Origin: Sphingobium phenoxybenzoativorans
Lineage (GTDB): Bacteria; Pseudomonadota; Alphaproteobacteria; Sphingomonadales; Sphingomonadaceae
Reading direction: 5' to 3'
Assembly (NCBI RefSeq): GCF_001757355.1
Contig: NZ_MINO01000014.1
Location: 1 to 64,000, forward strand
DNA: 64,000 nucleotides
Shown: positions 7,793-15,898 of the stretch, piece after piece
Position numbering within the stretch: position 1 is the first letter of the stretch
How the letters are laid out: the number at the start of each line of letters is the position of its first letter
Translations under genes and position numbers: made by a program
The notes under the pieces: model-generated
Told to the model about the DNA's origin: nothing
Databases searched by the model: none
What the model saw: only the letters and a program-made list of their open reading frames with translations

Positions 7793-7918
7793 GTGGCGTC
7801 CGGCATGGATATGAAAAGCGCAAACCAGACCTATGAGGGCTTTATTGGTTTCATGAAGTGGGGAACGATTGCATCCCTGGTTGTCGGCGCGATCGTCGTT
7901 CTGCTGATCTCTTCCTGA
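7793..7918 (+). CDS. aa3-type cytochrome c oxidase subunit IV-like small membrane protein
   Basis: A 41-residue protein starting at GTG 7793, a few bases after GAGGGGAAA: MASGMDMKSANQTYEGF, then a single hydrophobic span (IASLVVGAIVVLLISS). This is the pattern of the bacterial aa3-oxidase subunit IV family (COX4_pro_2), in which MKxANxTYxGFxxxMKWGT precedes one helix. No other oxidase gene is near. It ends 26 bases before pntAA on the same strand, so it probably shares the transhydrogenase transcript. In-frame ATG codons at 7805 and 7811 are alternative starts. Confidence 0.75.
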   Translation: MASGMDMKSANQTYEGFIGFMKWGTIASLVVGAIVVLLISS

Positions 7919-7944
7919 ACCCGCCCGTCTAGGAGGGGACAATA

Positions 7945-9063
7945 ATGAAAATAGCCGTGTTGAAGGAGCTTGCCTCCGGCGAGCGCCGCGTCTCTGCATC
8001 TGCCGAGACCGTGAAGAAGTTTATTGCGCTTGGCGCAACGGTTGCGGTGGAGGCCGGGGCCGGCCTGCAGGCGTCGGTTGCCGATGCCGATTATGCGGCC
8101 GCCGGCGCAACCATTGGAGACCGCGCCGCAACGGTGAAAGGCGCGGGAATCATTCTGGGCGTGCAGGCCCCTGACGCCGCGACGCTGGCGGGCGCAGCGC
8201 CCGGCGCGATCGTCGCCGCTTCGTTCAACCCGTTCGGTGAGCGCGCGAAGGTTGACGGCTATGCGGCCGCGGGCCTTGAGGCGCTGGCGATGGAGTTCAT
8301 GCCGCGCATCACCCGCGCGCAGTCGATGGATATCCTGTCGTCCCAGTCGAACCTTGCCGGATACAAGGCGGTGCTCGACGCCGCTGCCGAATATGGCAGG
8401 GCTTTTCCGATGATGATGACGGCGGCGGGCACGGTTTCGGCCGCGCGCGCCTTCATCATGGGCGTGGGCGTCGCCGGACTTCAGGCGATTGCGACCGCAC
8501 GCCGCCTGGGCGCACAGGTCTCCGCGACCGACGTGCGCGCCGCGACCAAGGAGCAGATCGAATCGCTTGGCGCGAAGGCGATCTTCGTCGAGGCCGTGAA
8601 GGGCATTGAGGGCGAGGGTGCGGGTGGTTACGCGACCGAGATGTCGGACGAATATAAGGCGGCGCAGGCCGAGCTGGTCTCGTCCCATATCGCCAAGCAG
8701 GACATCGTCATCACCACCGCGCTGATCCCCGGCCGGCCCGCGCCGCGCCTGATCAGCGACGCGCAGATCGCGACGATGAAACCGGGTAGCGTCATCGTCG
8801 ACCTTGCGGTGGAGCAGGGTGGCAATGTCGAGGGCGCTGTCGCAGGCGAAGTCGTCGAGCGTCATGGCGTCAAGATCGTGGGGCACCGCAATGTTCCCAG
8901 CCGTCTTGCCGCCGATACCTCCGCCCTGTTCTCGCGCAATCTCTACAACTTCCTGTCCGCCTTCTGGGACAAGGAGAAGAATGCGCCGGTGCTCGACGAG
9001 GAGATCGGCAACGCCATCCGCCTGACGCAGGGCGGGAAGGTCGTCAACGAGCGGTTGCTCTGA
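7945..9063 (+). CDS. pntAA: NAD(P) transhydrogenase subunit alpha part 1 (NAD-binding dI)
   Basis: 372 residues: MKIAVLKELASGERRVSASAE, the typical opening of the alanine dehydrogenase/PntA family, then MEFMPRITRAQSMD and a nucleotide loop GVGVAGLQAIATARRLGA near residue 172. It binds NAD(H) on the cytoplasmic face of the proton-translocating transhydrogenase, which uses the proton gradient to make NADPH. The length fits the split-alpha form of alphaproteobacteria, in which membrane part dII is a separate protein. GGAGG lies before the ATG. It is followed by pntAB after 50 bases. Confidence 0.95.
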   Translation: MKIAVLKELASGERRVSASAETVKKFIALGATVAVEAGAGLQASVADADYAAAGATIGDRAATVKGAGIILGVQAPDAATLAGAAPGAIVAASFNPFGERAKVDGYAAAGLEALAMEFMPRITRAQSMDILSSQSNLAGYKAVLDAAAEYGRAFPMMMTAAGTVSAARAFIMGVGVAGLQAIATARRLGAQVSATDVRAATKEQIESLGAKAIFVEAVKGIEGEGAGGYATEMSDEYKAAQAELVSSHIAKQDIVITTALIPGRPAPRLISDAQIATMKPGSVIVDLAVEQGGNVEGAVAGEVVERHGVKIVGHRNVPSRLAADTSALFSRNLYNFLSAFWDKEKNAPVLDEEIGNAIRLTQGGKVVNERLL

Positions 9064-9113
9064 TTTTTCCAGTCGCTCCGGGCAGGGCCTTGGGCGACGA
9101 CTAGGGGGTCAAT

Positions 9114-9398
9114 ATGGACTTCGTATCCGTTCTATCCATCTTCGTGATGGCCTGCTTTGTGGGCTATTATGTCGTCTGGTCGGTGACGCCGGCCCTGCAC
9201 ACGCCGCTGATGGCGGTGACCAACGCCATTTCGTCCGTCATCATCGTCGGCGCGCTGGTGGCTTCGGCAGAGGCGATTGGCGCGACTGCCAAATATCTGG
9301 GCCTGCTGGCCGTGGTGCTGGCGTCGATCAATATCTTCGGTGGTTTTGCCGTCACCGAGCGCATGCTTGCCATGTATAAGAAGAAGGAGCGCAAGTGA
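9114..9398 (+). CDS. pntAB: NAD(P) transhydrogenase subunit alpha part 2 (membrane dIIa)
   Basis: 94 residues with three hydrophobic spans (SVLSIFVMACFVGYYVVW; ISSVIIVGALVASAEAIG; LGLLAVVLASINIFGGFAV) and the conserved HTPLMAVTNAIS segment. It is the small membrane piece of the split transhydrogenase alpha subunit and pairs with the membrane half of PntB to form the proton path. It sits between pntAA and pntB on the same strand; a dispersed palindrome (9421-9512) separates it from pntB. Confidence 0.93.
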   Translation: MDFVSVLSIFVMACFVGYYVVWSVTPALHTPLMAVTNAISSVIIVGALVASAEAIGATAKYLGLLAVVLASINIFGGFAVTERMLAMYKKKERK

Positions 9399-9420
9399 TG
9401 GTGCGGCCCTTCTCTTTGCT

Positions 9421-9512
9421 CGTCATCCCGGACTTGGTCCGGGATTCCGCTTTCTCTTCTCCCTCAACCGCAGTCAAAGTTAGCGGGACCCCTGCTTTCG
9501 CAGGGGTGACGG
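9421..9512. repeat. dispersed palindromic repeat between pntAB and pntB
   Basis: The element begins CGTCATCCCGGACTTGG and ends CTTTCGCAGGGGTGACGG, with inner pairs TCCCGGACT/GTCCGGGA and CCCCTGCTTTCGCAGGGG. Related copies lie at 10994-11081 and 32127-32216. All start with GTCAT and end with ATGAC or GTGAC. This resembles short repetitive extragenic palindromes common in sphingomonad genomes. Because it lies inside the pnt operon it may modulate mRNA stability between pntAB and pntB. Confidence 0.6.
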
Positions 9513-9542
9513 AACATATCATATTCGCCGGGGGGCACGTCC

Positions 9543-10976
9543 ATGCATGAAGTCGCCGCAGTTCCGCCCTTCGTGGCGCTTGCCTATCTGATCGCAGGCG
9601 TCCTGTTCATCCTCGCCCTGCGCGGACTGTCCAGCCCGGCGTCCAGCCGCACCGGCAACCGTTTCGGCATGGCCGGCATGGCCATCGCCGTCGGCACGAC
9701 GCTCTACACGCATGAGATTGCGAACCTGCCGGAAATCATCGGCGCGATCGCCATTGGCGGCGTGATCGGCTTCGTCACCGCACGCAAGATCGCGATGACC
9801 GACATGCCGCAGCTCGTCGCGGCTTTCCACAGCCTTGTGGGTCTTGCCGCAGTGCTGGTGGGCGCGGCGGCTTACCTGACGCCCGAAGCGTTCGGCATCG
9901 TCGACGCGACCGGCCAGATCCATAACGCCAGCCGTATCGAACTGGGCCTGGGCGTCGCCATTGGCGCGATCACCTTCTCCGGCTCGGTCATCGCGTTCCT
10001 GAAGCTTAACGGCAATATGTCCGGCAAGCCGATCCTGCTGCCGGGCCGCCATGTCATCAACTTGGGCACGCTGGTCGCGATCCTTGGCCTGATCGCCTGG
10101 TTCTACGCCATGGCCGCGCCGACGATCGATGCGCCCTGGCTGTTCTGGACGGTTATCGCGCTCAGCTTCGCCATTGGCTTCCTGCTGATCATCCCGATCG
10201 GCGGCGCGGACATGCCGGTCGTGGTGTCGATGCTGAACAGCTATTCCGGCTGGGCGGCGGCGGCGATGGGCTTCACGCTGGGCAACAGCGCGATGATCAT
10301 CACCGGCGCGCTGGTCGGCTCGTCGGGCGCGATCCTGTCCTATATCATGTGCAAGGCCATGAACCGCGGCTTCATCAGCGTCATCGCGGGCGGCTTCGGC
10401 GCGGACGCGGGGCCTGCGGGCGCTGGCGGTCCGGTCATCGACCGCGCCTACAAGCGCGGCAGCGCCGAGGATGCGGCGTTCCTGATGAAGCAGGCCGACA
10501 GTGTGATCATCGTGCCGGGTTACGGCATGGCGGTCAGCCAGGCGCAGCACGCGCTGCGCGAGATGGGCGACCTGCTGAAAAAGGAAGGTGTGAAGGTCAA
10601 ATATGCGATCCATCCGGTCGCGGGCCGCATGCCGGGGCATATGAACGTGCTGCTGGCCGAGGCCAACGTCCCCTATGACGAGGTGTTCGAGCTGGAGGAC
10701 ATTAACGGCGAGTTCGGTCAGGCCGACGTCGCCTTCGTCATCGGCGCGAATGACGTCACCAATCCGGCGGCCAAGACCGACAAGTCCTCGCCGATTTACG
10801 GCATGCCGATCCTGGACGTCGCCAACGCCAAGTCGGTGCTGTTCGTGAAGCGCTCCATGGGCGGCGCGGGCTATGCCGGCGTCGACAATGAGGTTTTCTA
10901 CATGGACAACACCATGATGCTCCTCGCCGACGCCAAGAAGATGGTCGAGGAAATCGTCAAGGGACTGGCGCACTAA
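9543..10976 (+). CDS. pntB: NAD(P) transhydrogenase subunit beta (membrane dIIb and NADP-binding dIII)
   Basis: 477 residues. About 300 residues of membrane helices contain GADMPVVVSMLNSYSGWAAA, a hallmark of PntB. They are followed by dIII with VIIVPGYGMAVSQAQHALREM and GRMPGHMNVLLAEA, the NADP(H)-binding loops, and FVIGANDVTNPAA. The protein completes the proton pump made with the two alpha parts. The start ATG has GGGGGGC seven bases upstream. The gene ends just before a second dispersed palindrome. The long open frame on the opposite strand is a coding shadow. Confidence 0.95.
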   Translation: MHEVAAVPPFVALAYLIAGVLFILALRGLSSPASSRTGNRFGMAGMAIAVGTTLYTHEIANLPEIIGAIAIGGVIGFVTARKIAMTDMPQLVAAFHSLVGLAAVLVGAAAYLTPEAFGIVDATGQIHNASRIELGLGVAIGAITFSGSVIAFLKLNGNMSGKPILLPGRHVINLGTLVAILGLIAWFYAMAAPTIDAPWLFWTVIALSFAIGFLLIIPIGGADMPVVVSMLNSYSGWAAAAMGFTLGNSAMIITGALVGSSGAILSYIMCKAMNRGFISVIAGGFGADAGPAGAGGPVIDRAYKRGSAEDAAFLMKQADSVIIVPGYGMAVSQAQHALREMGDLLKKEGVKVKYAIHPVAGRMPGHMNVLLAEANVPYDEVFELEDINGEFGQADVAFVIGANDVTNPAAKTDKSSPIYGMPILDVANAKSVLFVKRSMGGAGYAGVDNEVFYMDNTMMLLADAKKMVEEIVKGLAH

Positions 10977-10993
10977 GCGTAGCGGCTTTTTGA

Positions 10994-11081
10994 CCCGTCA
11001 TTCCAGCGAAGGCTGGAATCCCGCTTTCCTTTCGGTTTAAAGGAAGAAAGCGGGATCCCGGATCAGGTCCGGGATGACGAG
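10994..11081. repeat. dispersed palindromic repeat after pntB
   Basis: Begins CCGTCATTCCAGCGAAGG and ends CCGGATCAGGTCCGGGATGACG. It holds three nested hairpins, including CCCGCTTT...AAAGCGGG around 11031-11055. It is the second of three related elements in the window and probably folds into a strong structure at the end of the pnt message. Confidence 0.6.
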
Positions 11082-11093
11082 ATTGGGAGTTGC

Positions 11094-11786
11094 ATGAAAA
11101 AGATCGGTCTGATTGGTGGTCTGAGCTGGACGTCCACCGCCCGCTATTATGAGATCATCAACCAGGCGATCCACAAGGCGAAGGGCGGCTTTCACAGCGC
11201 GCCTCTGCTGATCGAGAGCCTGGATTTCGCCGAGGTCGCGCGCTGCGCCACGCAGGACGATTGGGACTGCGCCTCGTCACAACTGATCGGCGCGGCGATG
11301 CGGCTGGAGGCGGCGGGCGCCGAAGCGCTGCTGATCTGCGCCAATTCCATGCACAAGGTCTATGAGCGCGTGCAGGATTCGGTGACGATTCCCATCCTGC
11401 ATATCGCCGAAGTGGTTGGCGCGAAAATGAAGGCGGACGGGATCAGGACCGCCGCGCTGATCGGCACGCGCAACGTGATGACCGAGAAATTCTATCGCCA
11501 GCGCCTTGTCGCGCATGGCGTGTCCCTGCTGCCCGCCGACATGGAGCTGGCCGACCGGATCGACCGCATGGTCTATGACGAGCTGGTCGTCGGCAAGGTC
11601 AGCCGGGATTCGGAACGCTATATGAAGTCCGAACTGACCGACATTGCGAAAGAGGATGTGCAGGCGGTGGTGCTGGCGTGCACGGAGCTGGAGCTGATCG
11701 TCGATGTGAAGGCCAATGTGCTGCCCATCTATGATTGCACGTCCATCCACGCAAAGGCGGGCGCGGATTTCATTCTGTCGGCATAG
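11094..11786 (+). CDS. aspartate/glutamate racemase family protein
   Basis: 230 residues: MKKIGLIGGLSWTSTARYYE, then LLICANSMHKV with C82 and VVLACTELELI with C196. These are the paired cysteines that abstract and donate the alpha proton in PLP-independent Asp/Glu racemases. The GGxSWxST opening is typical of the RacX/YgeA branch, whose members can act on several amino acids; asparagine/serine in place of the usual CANT threonine makes substrate preference uncertain. It stands alone, with a dispersed repeat upstream and a convergent regulator downstream. Confidence 0.85.
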   Translation: MKKIGLIGGLSWTSTARYYEIINQAIHKAKGGFHSAPLLIESLDFAEVARCATQDDWDCASSQLIGAAMRLEAAGAEALLICANSMHKVYERVQDSVTIPILHIAEVVGAKMKADGIRTAALIGTRNVMTEKFYRQRLVAHGVSLLPADMELADRIDRMVYDELVVGKVSRDSERYMKSELTDIAKEDVQAVVLACTELELIVDVKANVLPIYDCTSIHAKAGADFILSA

Positions 11787-11825
11787 GGGCTGGCGGGGCG
11801 CTTCGCCGTCCGGCCCTCCAATCCC

Positions 11826-12821
11826 CTAGGCCGCGGTCCGCACGCCAAATCTCTTGCGATAATCCCCCGGCGTAAGCCCGACGATCTTGTGGAAGATCTT
11901 GCGGAACGCCGCAGCGTCCTCATAGCCGGAGGACCAGGCGACCTGATCAATGGGGCGGACGGTAAATTCCAGCAATTCGCGGGCCTTGCCCACGCGCAGA
12001 TGCTGGGAATATTCGAGGGGCTTCAATCCCGTCGCGGCGCGGAAGCGGCGCAGGAATGTCCGTTCCTCCATATGCGCCTCCGCCGCCATGTCCCGCACAT
12101 TGACATGCACCGCGCCCTTGGCCTGCAGCCAGTGCTGCACGCGCAATATGGCCTCGTCGCCATGGGTGAGGCGGGGGGAGAAGCTGCTATAATGCTGCTG
12201 CTCCCGGCCGGCGGGATCGACCAGCATGAACCGGGCGGTCTCCATCATCACGGATGGGCCAAGCAGCCGGTCGACGATCCGTAGTCCAAGCTCCATCCAC
12301 GCGGTGATGCCGCCCGCGGTAATGATGTCGCCATCGTCGATCACGAGACGGTTGATGTCCAGCTTCACATCCGGGAAGCGGGCGCGGAACGCCTCCTCAA
12401 AATACCAGTGCGTTGTCGCAGGCCGCCCGGCAAGCAGTCCGGTGGCCGCGACCAGAAAAGCCCCGGCGCATACAGACGCGAGAACCGACCCGGCCGCGTG
12501 GCGGTCAAGCAGCCAGCGGGCATAGGGCGCGGTCTGCTCCGCATCGGCCGGGTGATCGAGGCGGGGCGGGGCGATCAGCACGGCCGGTACGGCGTCGCCG
12601 CATTCGGGGTGACTGTCCCGCGTGCGCACGACCTGTCCATCGCTCTGCGCTTCCCAGAAACTGACCCGGACAGCCTCAGCGCCATGTCGCGCGGCATGTT
12701 CATTGGCGATCCAGAACAGGTCGCTCAGGCCAAAAACCGCGCCCTGCTGACAACCCGGATAGATGAGGATGCCGACCTCGGCCCTGCGGGTTTGCTCTCG
12801 TCCTGATCCCTTTCCCGTCAT
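11826..12821 (-). CDS. GlxA-type AraC-family regulator with DJ-1/PfpI domain
   Basis: 331 residues from ATG 12821. The N-terminal DJ-1/PfpI domain has AEVGILIYPGCQQGAVFGLSD and the nucleophile elbow SVCAGAFLVAATGLLAG. The C-terminal AraC DNA-binding domain ends IDQVAWSSGYEDAAAFRKIF and LTPGDYRKRFG. Such regulators often sense small metabolites and control a neighbouring gene. It diverges from the alpha/beta hydrolase at 12952 with 130 bases between, so that hydrolase is a likely target. A longer reading to 12980 would run through the shared promoter region and was rejected. Confidence 0.87.
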   Translation of the reverse strand: MTGKGSGREQTRRAEVGILIYPGCQQGAVFGLSDLFWIANEHAARHGAEAVRVSFWEAQSDGQVVRTRDSHPECGDAVPAVLIAPPRLDHPADAEQTAPYARWLLDRHAAGSVLASVCAGAFLVAATGLLAGRPATTHWYFEEAFRARFPDVKLDINRLVIDDGDIITAGGITAWMELGLRIVDRLLGPSVMMETARFMLVDPAGREQQHYSSFSPRLTHGDEAILRVQHWLQAKGAVHVNVRDMAAEAHMEERTFLRRFRAATGLKPLEYSQHLRVGKARELLEFTVRPIDQVAWSSGYEDAAAFRKIFHKIVGLTPGDYRKRFGVRTAA

Positions 12822-12951
12822 TGTCACTTTTGCCTCGTAAAATGTCAGAACCGCCAATCCCGATCCTGCGCATCCCCGCCTAAATATACAAGCACAGGCC
12901 GAGAGCCTCACGACATCGAATGATTGAACACTGGATATGAAGGATAAGATC

Positions 12952-13779
12952 ATGAGCACCATCACCACAAAGGACGGCACCGAAATCTTCTACAAGGACC
13001 AGGGTCCCAAGGATGCGCAGCCCATCGTATTTTCCCATGGCTGGCCGCTGTCATCGGACGCCTGGGAAGGCCAGTTGGTCTTTTTCGGCAAGCAGGGATA
13101 TCGCGTCATCGCCCATGACCGCCGCAGCCACGGCCGCTCGGCTCAGGTCTGGGACAACAACACTATGGACCAATATGCCGACGATCTGGCTGAGCTGATC
13201 GAGAAGCTGGACCTGAAGAATGTCATCCTGATCGGGCATTCCACCGGCGGCGGCGAAGTCACCCGCTATCTGGGCCGTCATGGCACCGCCCGCATCGCCA
13301 AGGCTGTGCTGGTTGGCGCTGTCCCGCCGCTGATGCTCAAGACCGAGGCCAATCCCGGCGGCCTGCCCATCGATGTCTTCGACGGCATCCGCAAGGGCAC
13401 CTATGACAATCGCAGCCAGTTCTTCAAGGACCTGACCATTCCCTTCTACGGCTATAACCGCGACGGCGCGGCAGTATCCGAAGGGGTGCGCGAGGAGTTT
13501 TGGAGGGAAGGCATGATGGGCGGCCTGAAAGGGCAACTGGACTCGATCCGCGCCTTCTCGGAAAGCGACTTCACCGAGGATCTGAAGAAGATCGATGTGC
13601 CGACGCTGGTCCTGCATGGCGATGATGACCAGATCGTGCCGATCGGCGCTTCCGCGCTGATGACGGCGAAGCTGGTCAAGGGATCGGTGCTGAAAATCTA
13701 TGAAGGCTCCAGCCATGGCCTTGCCCAGATCGAGGCCGACCGGTTCAATGCCGATGTGCTGGAATTCATCAAGGGCTGA
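12952..13779 (+). CDS. alpha/beta hydrolase of the cofactor-free haloperoxidase/arylesterase type
   Basis: 275 residues from ATG 12952 (an in-frame ATG lies at 12937; GAAGGATAAG fits the second better). [12 protein letters not shown], the nucleophile elbow [24 protein letters not shown] with the acid and SSHGLAQ with the histidine make a complete Ser-Asp-His triad. The GHSTGGGEV elbow is typical of non-heme chloroperoxidases and perhydrolases, which are really esterases. Probably controlled by the divergent GlxA-type regulator. It is followed by a clear terminator. Confidence 0.87.
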   Translation: MSTITTKDGTEIFYKDQGPKDAQPIVFSHGWPLSSDAWEGQLVFFGKQGYRVIAHDRRSHGRSAQVWDNNTMDQYADDLAELIEKLDLKNVILIGHSTGGGEVTRYLGRHGTARIAKAVLVGAVPPLMLKTEANPGGLPIDVFDGIRKGTYDNRSQFFKDLTIPFYGYNRDGAAVSEGVREEFWREGMMGGLKGQLDSIRAFSESDFTEDLKKIDVPTLVLHGDDDQIVPIGASALMTAKLVKGSVLKIYEGSSHGLAQIEADRFNADVLEFIKG

Positions 13780-13799
13780 GACAGGCTCGATCGCAAGGA

Positions 13800-13828
13800 A
13801 AACGCCGGCGGTATCCGCCGGCGTTTTT
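13800..13828 (+). terminator. intrinsic terminator between hydrolase and tadC
   Basis: AACGCCGGCG (13801-13810) pairs with CGCCGGCGTT (13816-13825) around a GTATC loop, followed by TTTTTGTTT. The preceding AAAA lets it also act on the converging pilus operon, whose last stop is at 13832. Confidence 0.85.
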
Positions 13829-13831
13829 GTT

Positions 13832-14824
13832 TCAGAAAGCCTTGCTGATCGAGCAGGCCGCCGGGCCGAGAATGACCACGAAAAGCACCGGCAGAATGAA
13901 AAGGATCAACGGCACGGTCATGATCGCGGGCAGGCGCGCGGCCTTTTCTTCGGCCCGCATCATGCGTTCGTTACGGAACTCTGCCGAAAGGACGCGCAGG
14001 GCGGAGGCGAGGGGCGTGCCATATTTTTCCGTCTGGATCATGGTCGTCACCACGCCGCGCACCGCATCCAGCTTCACGCGGGTCGCGAGATTCTCGAACG
14101 CCATGCGCCGCTCAGTCAGGAAGCTGAGTTCGATGGCGGTGAGCTGAAACTCGTCACCCAGTTCAGGATAGGCGCGGCCCAGTTCACGCGCCACGCGGTT
14201 GAATGCGGCGTCGACGGTCAGACCGGCTTCGGCGCAGATCACCAGAAGGTCCAGCGCATCCGGCAGGCCCTTGCGGATCGCGGCGGAGCGCTTCGAAACC
14301 TTGTTGTCGATGAAAAGGTCGGGCGCCTTGTAGGAGAGGAGCAGCAGGACCGCGAAGCAGCCGAAGCGCTTGAGCGGACCCCATTCGGGCGCGCCGCCAA
14401 GCGCATAGAGATACAGCGCAGCGCCGCCGCCGATGACGATCGGCATGATCATGCGTCCGAAGATGACCGCGACAGCCCAGTCCTTTGACCGGATGCCGGC
14501 CTGGGAAAGCTTGATCTGCGCAGCCTTCAACTGGTCGTCCTGCAGCACCTTGAGGCTGCTGAGGAAAGACCGCATCTGATCTGTCGTCTGGTTCTTCTGA
14601 ACCAGTTTCGCGCGGCGCTTGGCCGTGGAGGCGGTGATGCCGGCCTTCAACTGTTCGCGCCGCTCGGTCAGCGCCTTGACGCGGCGCGCCATCGGGTTGC
14701 GGACCGTCGTGGCCGCATAGAGCGCGACGAGCACGGCGAACATCGCCGCCGCCGCCATCAGCGTGCCGATGTCGGACGAAGTGAGGCCGAAAAGCTTGGC
14801 TCCGGTTTGCGGGACGGCTTGCAT
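13832..14824 (-). CDS. tadC: Tad pilus inner-membrane protein TadC (type II secretion F domain)
   Basis: 330 residues with an N-terminal span and the GspF-type core: KGLPDALDLLVICAEAGLTVDAAFNRVARELG, then ERRMAFENLATR and GTPLASALRVLSAEFRNERM, with hydrophobic helices at the end (TVPLILFILPVLFVVIL). With TadB it forms the inner-membrane platform on which the motor ATPase drives pilin in and out. It is the last gene of the minus-strand operon and lies 18 bases after tadB. GGAGAG precedes the ATG. Confidence 0.9.
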   Translation of the reverse strand: MQAVPQTGAKLFGLTSSDIGTLMAAAAMFAVLVALYAATTVRNPMARRVKALTERREQLKAGITASTAKRRAKLVQKNQTTDQMRSFLSSLKVLQDDQLKAAQIKLSQAGIRSKDWAVAVIFGRMIMPIVIGGGAALYLYALGGAPEWGPLKRFGCFAVLLLLSYKAPDLFIDNKVSKRSAAIRKGLPDALDLLVICAEAGLTVDAAFNRVARELGRAYPELGDEFQLTAIELSFLTERRMAFENLATRVKLDAVRGVVTTMIQTEKYGTPLASALRVLSAEFRNERMMRAEEKAARLPAIMTVPLILFILPVLFVVILGPAACSISKAF

Positions 14825-14842
14825 GATTTCAGGCTCTCCCGC

Positions 14843-15841
14843 TCAAATCTCGAAGTTGATCATCTGGGCCATGATGAAGGCGCCGATGCTCATCCAGCAC
14901 AGTCCCCCCAGGCCGATCATCTGCATCAGGCCCAGGCCGAAGATGCGTTCCGGGTCCGGCGTGAAAAAGGGTTCCATATAGCCGTAGTTGATCCAGCAGA
15001 TCAGGCCGAACACGACGAAGGGAAGGACGCCGATGATATAGGCGGAAGCCTTGGATTCCGACGACATCGCCTTGATCTTCAGCTTCATCTGCGCACGCTG
15101 GCGCAGCACGGTGGCGAGGTTCGAGAGCGTTTCGGCGAGGTTGCCGCCAGTCTCCCGCTGAATGGCGAGGGTGATGACGAAGAACTGGATTTCGGCAGTG
15201 CCCAGCCGCTCGGCGGTTTCGATCAGGGCCTGATCCATGGTCTTGCCGATCTTGATCCGCTCCGTCACCAGACGAAATTCCTCGCCGACAGGGCCGGGGA
15301 CTTCCGTCGCGACGACGCCGAGCGTTTCCGTGATGGGAAGGCCGGACCGCAAGCCGCGCACGAGCAGTTCGAGCGCGTCGGGGAATTTGGCGGTGAATTG
15401 AGCGATCCGCTTGGCGATCATGCTGCTGATCACCTTGTGCGGGATGCCCAGGCCGCCCGCCACGCCAAGCAGAATGGCGGTCAGCGGAGAAAAGCCGCGA
15501 AGAACCAGCAGGGCTATGATGCCCAGGCACAGGAAGGCGCACACAGTCATATACTGCGCCAGCGTCCATTTCTTGCCGGTCATGCGGATGCGCTTGGCAA
15601 GATTTTCCGGGTTGGGGATCAGGGAAACGAGAAGCTTCATCTCATTCCCGGTCTGGCGGGTCGAGATGGCCTTGCGCATGCGCGCTTCCATCATCGCTTC
15701 GGCCGAATCCGTGTGGCGTCCGCGGATCAGGGCGAGACGCCGCGTGCTGGCCTTGTCCGCCGACGGACCGGCAAAGGCGAAAAAGACGAGCGCCACCATC
15801 GTCGTCAGCAAGCCAGCCAGCAGGATAAGGTTCATGTTCAT
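14843..15841 (-). CDS. tadB: Tad pilus inner-membrane protein TadB (type II secretion F domain)
   Basis: 332 residues: an N-terminal span (LILLAGLLTTMVALVFFAF), two central spans, then FPDALELLVRGLRSGLPITETL and RETGGNLAETLSNLATVLRQR, the GspF-family motif, and C-terminal helices. It partners TadC. In most tad loci the gene before tadB is the ATPase cpaF/tadA; here the gene before it is cpaE, with a strong hairpin (15864-15890) between. The protein itself is full length. Confidence 0.9.
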   Translation of the reverse strand: MNMNLILLAGLLTTMVALVFFAFAGPSADKASTRRLALIRGRHTDSAEAMMEARMRKAISTRQTGNEMKLLVSLIPNPENLAKRIRMTGKKWTLAQYMTVCAFLCLGIIALLVLRGFSPLTAILLGVAGGLGIPHKVISSMIAKRIAQFTAKFPDALELLVRGLRSGLPITETLGVVATEVPGPVGEEFRLVTERIKIGKTMDQALIETAERLGTAEIQFFVITLAIQRETGGNLAETLSNLATVLRQRAQMKLKIKAMSSESKASAYIIGVLPFVVFGLICWINYGYMEPFFTPDPERIFGLGLMQMIGLGGLCWMSIGAFIMAQMINFEI

Positions 15842-15863
15842 CTGACGGCTCGTCCCATTATCC

Positions 15864-15890
15864 GCAGCGCCCCGTCAGCCGGGGCGCTGC
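15864..15890. terminator. strong 11-pair hairpin between cpaE and tadB
   Basis: GCAGCGCCCCG (15864-15874) pairs perfectly with CGGGGCGCTGC (15880-15890) around TCAGC. There is no T-run on either side, so it may be an attenuator, an RNA-processing or mRNA-stabilising site rather than a full stop. It occupies the place where cpaF is normally found. Confidence 0.5.
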
Positions 15891-15898
15891 CTATTCAA

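Noticed and set aside
9519-10973. 484-codon open frame on the minus strand
   Set aside because: It is the exact antisense of pntB, rich in His, Arg and Asp as GC-rich coding shadows are, with no family pattern.
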